A DNA stretch of 31,288 nucleotides from a virus. Location of the stretch: positions 1-31,288 of the IMG/VR virus record IMGVR_UViG_3300005515_000039. One strand, 5' to 3'. Each line of letters starts with the position of its first letter. Within the stretch, counting starts at the first letter, position 1. Shown here one piece after another: positions 1 to 5,776 of this stretch. The notes under the pieces are model-generated. The model was given only the letters and a program-made list of their open reading frames with translations, was not told where the DNA came from and searched no databases. The translations under genes were made by a program, and so were the position numbers.

Positions 1-2
1 GG

Positions 3-185
3 TTTCGGTTTCAGGAGAGCAAGGCAAGGATCAACGCGATCCGGCATAGGGTCGAGGGGGAGATTAGGCTGCGCGGGATTTCGCGGCTTGCGCGGCCGGG
101 ACTGAACCGGCTTGTCAGCATCCTGCAGGAGCGGCTTTGGTTTTGGCGGCTTTGTCATGCCGCCATCCCATCAGCAATGTCTTAA
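3..185 (+). CDS. Possible 3' end of a gene entering from the left
   Basis: An open frame enters from the left edge and stops with TAA at 183-185. It gives about 60 residues, rich in Arg, Leu and Ile, with protein-like composition (it includes RINAIRHRVEG and LNRLVSILQERL). No start codon or family is recognisable. The last part runs through the first copy of the 145-217 direct repeat, which looks regulatory, so the final residues may be accidental. If real, this is the C-terminus of an early-region gene on the same strand as the small operon at 620-1367. It may equally be non-coding. Confidence 0.25.
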   Translation, partial: FRFQESKARINAIRHRVEGEIRLRGISRLARPGLNRLVSILQERLWFWRLCHAAIPSAMS

Positions 186-217
186 AAAGCAATTGCCCAA
201 TTCGTGTTATTGACTTC
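145..217 (+). repeat. Direct repeat, copy 1
   Basis: This 73-base block aligns without gaps to 451-523, with 15 mismatches by hand count (58 of 73 identical). Conserved parts are a hairpin core GGCGGC-tttgtcat-GCCGCC, the block CTTAAAAAGCAATTG and the end GTTATTGACT. Weaker similarity extends upstream (TGCAGNAGCGG at about 124 and 424). The block lies in front of a candidate small transcript that ends at the terminator at 359-386. Confidence 0.75.
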
Positions 218-386
218 GGCCACGACGCGGAGCCCGAAACCGGGAAACGAACTCAAAAAAATCTGTCGGCACGGGAACAATATGCTCCGTTGATCGTAAA
301 ACCTTCGGGTCGTGCGGAGATTCGTTACACTTCGCTGTATGCGACCCACCTCAACCTTAGCCCCGCTCCATTGTGGGGCTTTTTTT
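218..386 (+). ncRNA. Candidate small RNA between repeat copy 1 and a terminator
   Basis: No convincing gene lies here. The stretch contains a foldable element at about 308-352, with outer arms GGGTCG/CGACCC and inner arms GCGGAG/CTTCGC (one G-U pair). It is followed at once by an intrinsic terminator at 359-386. A promoter-like TTGACT sits at 211-216, but no good -10 is visible. The layout (regulatory repeat, structured stretch, terminator) suggests a small transcript. The call rests on structure and position only. Confidence 0.3.
359..386 (+). terminator. Intrinsic terminator
   Basis: AGCCCC at 359-364 and GGGGCT at 375-380 form a six-pair stem around a ten-base loop. The stem is followed directly by a T run to 386. 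This is a textbook Rho-independent terminator for plus-strand transcription. It isolates whatever is transcribed from repeat copy 1 from the operon behind repeat copy 2. Confidence 0.8.
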
Positions 387-450
387 GTGTCTGCGGTCTC
401 GCCAGACTTGCAGCGCACCTTCGTGCAGCAGCGGTTTTGAGGACATGCGA

Positions 451-523
451 GGCGGCTTTGTCATGCCGTCAGTTCAGCAGCAACACCTTAAAAAGCAATT
501 GACCTAGATGGGTTATTGACTCC
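451..523 (+). repeat. Direct repeat, copy 2, upstream of the 620-1367 operon
   Basis: Second copy of the 145-217 block, about 306 bases downstream, with the same hairpin core (one arm G-U paired), the same CTTAAAAAGCAATTG and the same ending TTATTGACT. A weak promoter reading is TTGACT at 516-521 with ATATTG/TATTGG near 539-545. It lies about 100 bases before the start at 620, as expected for an operator/promoter of the left operon. Confidence 0.7.
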
Positions 524-619
524 TCCCGCCACGAGAACATATTGGGAACACCGTTGGTGCGGCAGCAAACCCAATCCATCGACATGCGGCGGTCAAAAAA
601 ATCTCTAGCGAGGATCCGC

Positions 620-919
620 ATGATTTTCCGAAAGCCCAATTTCCAAGGAGACTACTTCGTCCATGCCATCGACATCGTCGACAAGAGGGGAAAACTCGTC
701 GACCACATCGGCGGTATCAATAATGTCGTGGTGGCAAATGTCGCCTTCGAAGAGCTGCGGCACTACCATTCCAAGAACGACGTGCTGATTTTACGCGATG
801 GCGCCAGGGTGATGCGCAGATCAAGGGGATTCGATCGCGATCGCGAACGGTTGATGGAGAGCAGCAGAACATCAGACCCATGGGAAAAGGATGACGATGA
901 GGGGCTTTGGCCGGAATAA
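620..919 (+). CDS. Conserved-looking small protein of unknown function
   Basis: A 99-residue protein starting MIFRKPNFQGDYF. The frame is open further upstream (TTG at 542, ATG at 584), but the folded-looking part begins at the ATG at 620, with AGGA just upstream. The N-terminal half alternates beta-strand-like segments (FVHAIDIVDKRGKLVDHIGG, then NNVVVANVAFEEL). The C-terminus is highly charged, with Arg- and Asp-rich runs. No catalytic motif or membrane segment is seen and I do not recognise the family. It opens a plus-strand operon with the genes at 923 and 1179, three bases before the next start. An early or accessory phage gene is likely. Confidence 0.6.
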   Translation: MIFRKPNFQGDYFVHAIDIVDKRGKLVDHIGGINNVVVANVAFEELRHYHSKNDVLILRDGARVMRRSRGFDRDRERLMESSRTSDPWEKDDDEGLWPE

Positions 920-922
920 GCT

Positions 923-1168
923 ATGGCGCGCGGGCAATCACCTATCGAGCGGCCTGGGCCGACAGCCACGATTGACGATATCCCCATCTGGTATGCGCTG
1001 GTTGCAGCGTGTCCGGATTGCCCGAGGGGTACCGTCATCGATCGTGAGCCGCTGATAAGGCGATACGGCAAGAACGCGCGGCTGCACGATCTGGAGCGGC
1101 AGCTTAAGTGCACGAAGTGCGGAGGCCGAGGCCGCTGCAGGTTTGCGGCCAAGAAGATACCAAGGTGA
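923..1168 (+). CDS. Small Cys-rich putative zinc-ribbon protein
   Basis: An 81-residue basic protein with two CxxC knuckles, C30-P-D-C33 and C63-T-K-C66, plus C72. The roughly 30-residue spacing fits a zinc ribbon. The C-terminus (CRFAAKKIPR) is strongly basic, which suggests nucleic-acid contact. Proteins of this shape are common near replication or regulatory genes of alphaproteobacterial phages, usually without an assigned role. The start lies three bases after the previous stop, and the stop at 1166-1168 is ten bases before the next start, so the three genes probably share a transcript. Zinc binding is inferred from the cysteine pattern only. Confidence 0.65.
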   Translation: MARGQSPIERPGPTATIDDIPIWYALVAACPDCPRGTVIDREPLIRRYGKNARLHDLERQLKCTKCGGRGRCRFAAKKIPR

Positions 1169-1178
1169 CGAGGGGAAT

Positions 1179-1367
1179 ATGAGCGATACCGACAAGCCGG
1201 CGCTGACGAATGCGCCGCAAATGTATGTCCATTATTGCGAGGAAGGCGGATGCAAGGAGTGGGGAGGTTTCGGCCGCAGCGCCACAAAGGACGAGGCTCC
1301 TCGCTGGTGGTGCTGGGAGCACTTCCCCGATCACTTTAAAGGCGGCTGGGTCGTCAATTCGAGGTAG
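1179..1367 (+). CDS. Small Cys/His putative zinc-binding phage protein
   Basis: A 62-residue protein starting MSDTDKP. This start is preferred over an upstream ATG at 1143 because GAGGGGA lies just ahead of it. The core has the pattern C20-x4-C25-x-x-WGG-x-G ... W-W-C45-x2-H48, a CCCH-type site in an aromatic-rich context. Similar short C-x4-C-x2-WG ... WxCxxH proteins are frequent in phages of alphaproteobacteria, with unknown function. Its stop lies 14 bases inside the 3' end of the convergent minus-strand gene, so two operons end tail to tail here. Confidence 0.65.
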   Translation: MSDTDKPALTNAPQMYVHYCEEGGCKEWGGFGRSATKDEAPRWWCWEHFPDHFKGGWVVNSR

Positions 1368-1908
1368 GGCGGGCCGAGACCTTTGTCTCGACCGGCCGCA
1401 GGTGCCAGTCGACGCGGCCCAGTTCGTCGAGTTGATCCGAGAACAAAAGAAGCGTCGTTGCTGCGATAATGCCGGAGAGGATCACAGCGACGATCGCCCG
1501 CGCGATGTTATCCCGCGGCACTCGCGCACCTTCCGTACCGCGCGCCAGGATCATCAGGAAAACGGAAAATGCACCCATGACCATGATGACGCCGGTGACC
1601 GGCGAATAGACCAGATAGTCGGGTCTGCCAGTCCATCGCAGGATGTTGCCCCACAACCGCTGCACTGACATGAAGAACAGAATTTGGAATATGCTGAATG
1701 CGAAGAAATCGGCATAGTCCTGCCCGTCTCGCATCGACCGCGCTGCCGGCTTGAACCATTGCACCATCGCCACAAGGCAGGAGCCCATGACCAGCGCCGA
1801 GGCGACCTCCTGGAATTCGTACCAGGACAAAATGGAAGCGGATAGCCAGGTCATCAAAGCTGTGATGAGGAATAGGTAGGCGATCAGGCTCCGGCGCAGT
1901 CGTTTCAT
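1354..1908 (-). CDS. Polytopic membrane protein at the end of the late operon
   Basis: A 184-residue protein with about five hydrophobic segments: roughly residues 9-28, 35-52, 68-85, 100-120 and 134-156. The tail is short and soluble. I do not recognise a family. It is the last of three genes linked by ATGA overlaps (its ATG overlaps the upstream TGA at 1905-1908) directly downstream of the spanins. It may therefore act with them in membrane disruption or lysis control, or be a late-expressed accessory (exclusion) gene. Its 3' end contains a CGAGAC-cttt-GTCTCG hairpin at 1375-1390, which could help stop converging plus-strand transcription. Confidence 0.65.
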   Translation of the reverse strand: MKRLRRSLIAYLFLITALMTWLSASILSWYEFQEVASALVMGSCLVAMVQWFKPAARSMRDGQDYADFFAFSIFQILFFMSVQRLWGNILRWTGRPDYLVYSPVTGVIMVMGAFSVFLMILARGTEGARVPRDNIARAIVAVILSGIIAATTLLLFSDQLDELGRVDWHLRPVETKVSARPTSN

Positions 1909-2102
1909 TTGGCATGCCTTTCATCGAGCTTTTTCAAGGTTTCCTGGGCGATGCGCCGCGCCCAGTGCATTTGCATTGCATGATCTGCCAGGGCTTCGGT
2001 TAGCCTGCCTTCCGCCTCGTTCAGCTGCTGGCGCTTGTCTTCCGAGAGCAATGGGCGCACCCTCTGATCGCTGCGGGGCTTCAAGAACGGGAGCAGCTTC
2101 AT
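1905..2102 (-). CDS. Small charged helical protein, unknown
   Basis: A 65-residue protein, highly charged and predicted mostly helical (LSEDKRQQLNEAEGRLTEAL onward). It has no membrane segment and no cysteine. ATGA overlaps link it to the membrane proteins on both sides (2099-2102 and 1905-1908), so production of the three is probably coupled. A cytoplasmic partner or regulator of the flanking membrane proteins is one possibility. No family is recognised. Confidence 0.6.
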   Translation of the reverse strand: MKLLPFLKPRSDQRVRPLLSEDKRQQLNEAEGRLTEALADHAMQMHWARRIAQETLKKLDERHAK

Positions 2103-2383
2103 GCCATCTCCTTTTTGGCTTGGACGGCGAACTGCACTTTCTGGGTCGCCGTGAAATCGGTGATCGCATCGATAATCTTCTGATATTCGACCACCCGCTT
2201 TTCGGTCAGCGCCTCAAATTCCTTCCGCATGTGCGCGACATCGCTGTCGTATCGCTTCCTGTCCTTGCCGCGACCGTGCTGGGAAAGGAGAAACAGCCCG
2301 AGGAACAACAGCGTCGTGAAGCCCAACACCCCTTGAGTGAAGGCGTATTCGGTGAATAATTTTATGATGCCGACTTCTTCCAC
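2099..2383 (-). CDS. Single-span membrane protein with coiled-coil tail
   Basis: A 94-residue protein starting at a GTG, with GAGG nine bases upstream. One strong hydrophobic segment spans about residues 16-35 (GVLGFTTLLFLGLFLLSQ), followed by a basic stop-transfer (GRGKDRKR) and a long helical, probably coiled-coil, tail. The form is compatible with a holin/antiholin-like or other accessory lysis protein, but a more typical holin already sits at 3469-3723. Its ribosome site overlaps the stop of an 11-codon mini-ORF (2395-2430), suggesting coupled initiation. Confidence 0.6.
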   Translation of the reverse strand: MEEVGIIKLFTEYAFTQGVLGFTTLLFLGLFLLSQHGRGKDRKRYDSDVAHMRKEFEALTEKRVVEYQKIIDAITDFTATQKVQFAVQAKKEMA

Positions 2384-2394
2384 GCGTTTCCGCC

Positions 2395-2430
2395 TCAGGT
2401 GATGGGATCGAAATTTTTAGCGTCGGCCAT
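2395..2430 (-). CDS. Eleven-codon mini-ORF, possible leader peptide
   Basis: ATG at 2430 lies two bases after the o-spanin stop and reads MADAKNFDPIT before TGA at 2395-2397. GGGAA lies upstream as a possible ribosome site. The GAGG assumed to serve the GTG start at 2383 overlaps this stop codon. Ribosomes finishing the mini-ORF would therefore be placed to reinitiate on the downstream membrane protein. Translation is not proven. Confidence 0.3.
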   Translation of the reverse strand: MADAKNFDPIT

Positions 2431-2432
2431 GC

Positions 2433-2744
2433 TTAGTTTCCCGACTTTTGATATCGGCTGGTGAGGTCGTCATAGAACTGCACCACCCTCCCCTGGCGCG
2501 CGTTGGCGCGATCGAGCGCCTGTCGCTCGCGGGCGAGGATCGCAATCAGCGGCTGGCCTTCCACGACGGGTGCGTGGGCTTCCTGCTTGCGGAGGTCATC
2601 GGGAAGCGGCGGAAGAGCAATACCGGCTTGCGCCTGCCCTTTGGTGGTAGCCGCACTGTTGAGGCGCTCAGTGGCGGAGCAGCCAGTCACGATCAGCAGC
2701 AGTGACAGCGCAAGCGCGGTTCTTTTCCGAAAGCTGGAGCTCAT
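2433..2744 (-). CDS. Rz1: Outer-membrane spanin lipoprotein (Rz1-like)
   Basis: A 103-residue lipoprotein. A basic N-terminus (SSSFRKR) and hydrophobic stretch (ALALSLLLIVTGC) end in a lipobox with Cys22, so the mature protein would be anchored in the outer membrane. The mature part has a Pro-rich segment (ALPPLPDD) and ends in a helical region. The first 77 bases overlap the 3' end of the Rz-like gene in another frame, the usual overlapping spanin arrangement. It should pair with the inner-membrane spanin to fuse inner and outer membranes at lysis. The start MSSS at 2744 is chosen because it gives an intact signal peptide. Confidence 0.85.
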   Translation of the reverse strand: MSSSFRKRTALALSLLLIVTGCSATERLNSAATTKGQAQAGIALPPLPDDLRKQEAHAPVVEGQPLIAILARERQALDRANARQGRVVQFYDDLTSRYQKSGN

Positions 2745-3030
2745 AGGATTGGATCTCGGTTTCGAGTGTGTCTTTGGCCGTCTGCTCGGCAGCCTCGGCG
2801 GCCGCGAGGCGCTTGCGGTGCTCTTCGCTGGCCTGGGCGGCGGCGTTGCGCTGGCGCTCCATCTCGGCCGCCTGGGCTTCGGCTGCAGTCTTCTCGGCCA
2901 GCAGGACGTAGCCGGCGCGCGCCTCACGCGCCGCCGAGGGATAGCCGATCGAAACGGCATAGAGGTGATAGAGCATCAGGCCTGCGGCCACGCCTGCCCC
3001 GAGCTTGAGAGCGTCCACAAATCCGAACAT
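2668..3030 (-). CDS. Rz: Inner-membrane spanin (Rz-like)
   Basis: A 120-residue protein with one N-terminal membrane segment (about residues 8-30) followed by a long Ala/Glu/Arg-rich periplasmic coiled coil and a short C-terminal region with a Cys. This is the architecture of i-spanins. Its ATG shares one base with the stop of the endolysin gene (TGATG at 3028-3032), so the two are translationally coupled. The o-spanin begins inside its 3' end. The longer open frame upstream is an antiparallel-frame artefact of the endolysin gene; the MFGFVDA start gives the signal anchor. Confidence 0.85.
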   Translation of the reverse strand: MFGFVDALKLGAGVAAGLMLYHLYAVSIGYPSAAREARAGYVLLAEKTAAEAQAAEMERQRNAAAQASEEHRKRLAAAEAAEQTAKDTLETEIQSYELQLSEKNRACAVTAADRDWLLRH

Positions 3031-3494
3031 CAAATCCCCTCGAGGCAGAACTGACGTTCCTTCTGCCGGCGCCGGGTCAGGCCCGGGAAGACGATGCCGG
3101 CGGCGCGATTCCACTTCAAAAGCGCCTCGCAGCCCTCCGCCGTCTTGCCCTGATTGATGAGCTTTACCGCGCTCGAGCCGCAGGCGGCTTTGACGCCGAC
3201 GTTGTAGCTGAATGAGGTCAGCGCGACGAAACGGGCATCCGGCAGCGGAACCTTGACGCATTTCTCTATCCCGGCCGCATAGGTCTGCAGCTCCAGAGAC
3301 AGCAGCGCCTTGCACTGCTCCACCGTCTTGTAGTCCCCCGGTTTCACTCCATTGGTGCTGCCGTAACAGATCGTCCACGGCTGCCCTCGTGTCGCCGGAT
3401 CGGGATAGGCGTTCTGCCGCAGCCCCTCGAACGATCCAACGAGCGCCACGGCCATAGCCGCGGCGGCACTACCCTTCTGCAGGCGGTTTGCCAT
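3030..3494 (-). CDS. Endolysin, GH24 lysozyme with SAR-like N-terminus
   Basis: A 154-residue phage lysozyme. It hydrolyses the MurNAc-GlcNAc bond of peptidoglycan. The GH24 signature is visible: E23, eight residues, D32, then WTICYGST with T41 the likely third catalytic residue. The D-to-T spacing is three residues longer than the usual five. Residues 8-22 (GSAAAAMAVALVGSF) form a weakly hydrophobic Ala/Gly-rich segment just before the catalytic Glu, typical of signal-arrest-release endolysins exported by the host Sec system. The start at 3494 has AGGAG upstream and lies 26 bases inside the holin gene. Confidence 0.9.
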   Translation of the reverse strand: MANRLQKGSAAAAMAVALVGSFEGLRQNAYPDPATRGQPWTICYGSTNGVKPGDYKTVEQCKALLSLELQTYAAGIEKCVKVPLPDARFVALTSFSYNVGVKAACGSSAVKLINQGKTAEGCEALLKWNRAAGIVFPGLTRRRQKERQFCLEGI

Positions 3495-3723
3495 TCAAAT
3501 CTCCTGAAACTTTTTGCTGGACGAAGATGCGGGCGATGATCGCCGCGACAGCCAAGAGGCCGGTGATCGCCGACATGGCGAGCTGGATGTAAATGTTCTT
3601 CGCCACCCAGGTTGCGGCGACGAAGGTATAAATCGGCTCGAGGATGATGAAGAACAACGCCAGCACCATCAGCCGCACCGACCAGGCACGCTTGAGCACC
3701 TCGCGCCAGTTATGGACGAGCAT
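3469..3723 (-). CDS. Putative holin
   Basis: An 84-residue protein with a basic N-terminus (NWREVLKRAWSVR) and two membrane segments, about residues 15-37 and 43-68, ending in a short charged tail. Small two-span proteins directly upstream of an endolysin are typical holins. This one resembles the short 'NWR..L..AWSVRLM' holin-like proteins of alphaproteobacterial phages (the DUF7940 type, from memory). It has a good AGGAG ribosome site. With a SAR endolysin the holin would depolarise the membrane and trigger release. It overlaps the endolysin start by 26 bases. Confidence 0.75.
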   Translation of the reverse strand: MLVHNWREVLKRAWSVRLMVLALFFIILEPIYTFVAATWVAKNIYIQLAMSAITGLLAVAAIIARIFVQQKVSGDLNGKPPAEG

Positions 3724-3783
3724 GGGTAGTCTCCTGTTTGGGGATGACGGCTTCAGCCGTTATGTGGCAAGCGGCAGAGGACG

Positions 3784-5001
3784 TTACGCCGCAAGCCTCG
3801 CTTCGAAGTAGGGGTCTACGTAAGGCACCATACCGGCGGACACCTTGGCTGCCATGTTGGCGTGGGGGGTGCTGCCAGGGTGGATTTCATCGTTCGGATA
3901 GGTCGTGTAGTCGCCTGCCTCTGCGATGATGTCATGGTACTTGTCCACTAGACCATCAGCTTTTGCCGCCAGCCACGCGTTGTAGTCATTGCGGACTGTG
4001 TTCTGGGCGCCCGTGAGGGTGCCTCTGGGGATGATCGAAGAGGCGTGGACTCGGAGGTAGCAACCATACGGCCCCACGATGGAGCGGGCATAGGCGGCCA
4101 AGTCCGTGAAGCGGGCCTTCATGGTCGCAAGGTCTGCCGACGCTGCGATGTCGTTAGTGCCGAGCTGGATGAAGATGTCCGTGACGTAGGGCCACAGGAG
4201 CTTCTGGACCGGCGCAACGGCAACCATCTGGTTCTGGATCTTATTGGCGTCGATGCCCTGCTTGTGCCACGGGAAGCAGTGCCCGTTGACCGACCTCATC
4301 GCACGGGCGAAGAAGCCCTGCGTGGAAGAGGTGTTCGTGTCGTCCTTGAAGTAGCCGATGCTGTCCAGGACGCCAATGACGCATGCCATGGGGACATAAG
4401 GGATACCCAGGACCATGGCTGGAGGGCAAGCTGGGCCTGCCGAGGTACCCGAGTTGTTTAGTACGCCACCACCTGCTCTGAGGAGCTGTGAGCCCCCTGT
4501 CGTTCGTAAGCCCTGGGAGCCAACGCCGTTGTTGGTCACTGAGGACATGGTGTCCGTCACCAGGGGGACCGTGCGGTAGAAGCCGCTGTAGTTGGTGGTG
4601 TCTGCGTCCCACTCCATACCCGCTACGGGGTCTGTGAGGATGATCTCGCCGGGGTTAGTTACCCCAGTGTTGCCCCCAGCGTAGAGTGACCTCACCGGGG
4701 TATTCACACCAGTCAGCTTCTCGGCTGCTCGTTGCCACGTCATCGTGTTGGCGGGGGACTGGATCTCAACGCCTGACCCCGGGGCCACATAGGCGTGAGC
4801 ATCCAAAAACCTGATGTTCTTGACCTTGGCGGGTCCGACTACGTGACCATTCCGGCCCTGCCCGTTGGTATTGCTACCTGCAAGGGCAACTGGGGGAGCG
4901 TTAGGGAAGTACGTATCGCCAGTCACGAGCTGGAGTCGGAAGGGGTCTGGATAGCCGCGTTTTGAGAGCAGCAGCCGCCTTGTTGCGCGCGCGACTGCCA
5001 T
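3784..5001 (-). CDS. SGNH/GDSL-type hydrolase, probable virion-associated esterase
   Basis: A 405-residue protein with SGNH hydrolase blocks: VLDSIG with nucleophile S214 (block I, with Leu where Gly of GDS is usual), LGTND with N283 (block III), and D371-E-I-H374 (block V). The family removes acyl groups from lipids or polysaccharides. Sited with the tail fibres, it probably deacetylates host exopolysaccharide or O-antigen during adsorption, but the substrate is not visible. The first ~200 residues carry no recognised domain and may attach it to the tail. Codons such as AGA, CTA, GTA and TCA are used more freely than in neighbouring genes, suggesting a different origin. It starts one base after the upstream stop. 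Confidence 0.75.
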   Translation of the reverse strand: MAVARATRRLLLSKRGYPDPFRLQLVTGDTYFPNAPPVALAGSNTNGQGRNGHVVGPAKVKNIRFLDAHAYVAPGSGVEIQSPANTMTWQRAAEKLTGVNTPVRSLYAGGNTGVTNPGEIILTDPVAGMEWDADTTNYSGFYRTVPLVTDTMSSVTNNGVGSQGLRTTGGSQLLRAGGGVLNNSGTSAGPACPPAMVLGIPYVPMACVIGVLDSIGYFKDDTNTSSTQGFFARAMRSVNGHCFPWHKQGIDANKIQNQMVAVAPVQKLLWPYVTDIFIQLGTNDIAASADLATMKARFTDLAAYARSIVGPYGCYLRVHASSIIPRGTLTGAQNTVRNDYNAWLAAKADGLVDKYHDIIAEAGDYTTYPNDEIHPGSTPHANMAAKVSAGMVPYVDPYFEARLAA

Positions 5002-5002
5002 T

Positions 5003-5776
5003 TTAGACGTCCACGCTATGCAGGGTGATCTTGTAAACTTCGCTGTTGGCCGCCGGCGTGTAGCCGCCGGCTGTCACTAGATAGGCAGAGATATCGGCGG
5101 TCACGAGCTTCATCTGCTTGTTGACGCCGGTAAAGTCGCAATAGAGCGTACCGCCGCCGACAAGGACCGGAGCGCCGAGATCGATGAAGCAAAGGAAGGG
5201 TCCGCGGTCCGTACCCGCCCAGGTGAACGCCGCATTATCGGCGATGGCTGATGGAGGTGCGGAGCTGTAGAGATAGAGCCGGAAGCTCGTCATCCCGGAT
5301 GGGATCGCCGCGATATCAACTTCCAGCTCGGCCCGGGTGATCAGGATCGATCCTCCCGACTTGCCGATCGCCGCGAAGTTCAGCACCCCGCCCCCCGTCT
5401 GCCCAACGACGTCGCCCGCCGTGTAGGCCGTCACGTTCGCTGGCCTGGTGAGTGTCACCGCGACATCATGCGCCGTCGATTTCTGGTCGACCGGTATGGC
5501 CGGCTGATCGGTCGCGATGTTGACGGCTGGGCTCTGTGCCACCGTTCTCACACCGAGCTGCGCAACCAAGCCGGTGCCGAGCGAAGCGGTGACGGCATCA
5601 ACCGAGGCTTTGACGGCATCAACCGAGGTCTTAAGCGCCTTTGTGCGCTCAAGCAGCGAATTCGCCGTTGGGTTTGCCGTCACCTCTCCGAGAAGCTTTG
5701 CGATCGCCGTCAAGGTTGCGACATCGATCGGGTCGCCATTGGCGTCGAGAACTGTAGCCTGATCCACTTGTGCCAT
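5003..5776 (-). CDS. Phage structural protein of the fibre region
   Basis: A 257-residue protein. Residues about 20-75 are helical with heptad-like repeats (the near-duplicate KTSVDAVKASVDAVTASLG), probably a trimeric bundle. The rest is a beta-rich module beginning TLTRPANVTAYTAGDVVG. That module, with later pieces like PSGMTSFRLYLYSSAPPSAIADN, recurs in many phage structural proteins of unknown role. It starts immediately after the stop of the second tail tube gene with no spacer, and it precedes the SGNH hydrolase. A fibre, adaptor or minor decoration protein is likely. Confidence 0.6.
   Translation of the reverse strand: MAQVDQATVLDANGDPIDVATLTAIAKLLGEVTANPTANSLLERTKALKTSVDAVKASVDAVTASLGTGLVAQLGVRTVAQSPAVNIATDQPAIPVDQKSTAHDVAVTLTRPANVTAYTAGDVVGQTGGGVLNFAAIGKSGGSILITRAELEVDIAAIPSGMTSFRLYLYSSAPPSAIADNAAFTWAGTDRGPFLCFIDLGAPVLVGGGTLYCDFTGVNKQMKLVTADISAYLVTAGGYTPAANSEVYKITLHSVDV

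Noticed and set aside
137-502. A 121-codon plus-strand frame across the left repeat region
   Set aside because: It runs through both direct-repeat copies and an intrinsic terminator; its only internal similarity is the repeat itself. Treated as non-coding.
1-540. tRNA or attachment site at the left end
   Set aside because: No cloverleaf or T-loop consensus could be found, and there is no integrase gene; the folded part looks like a small transcript with a terminator.
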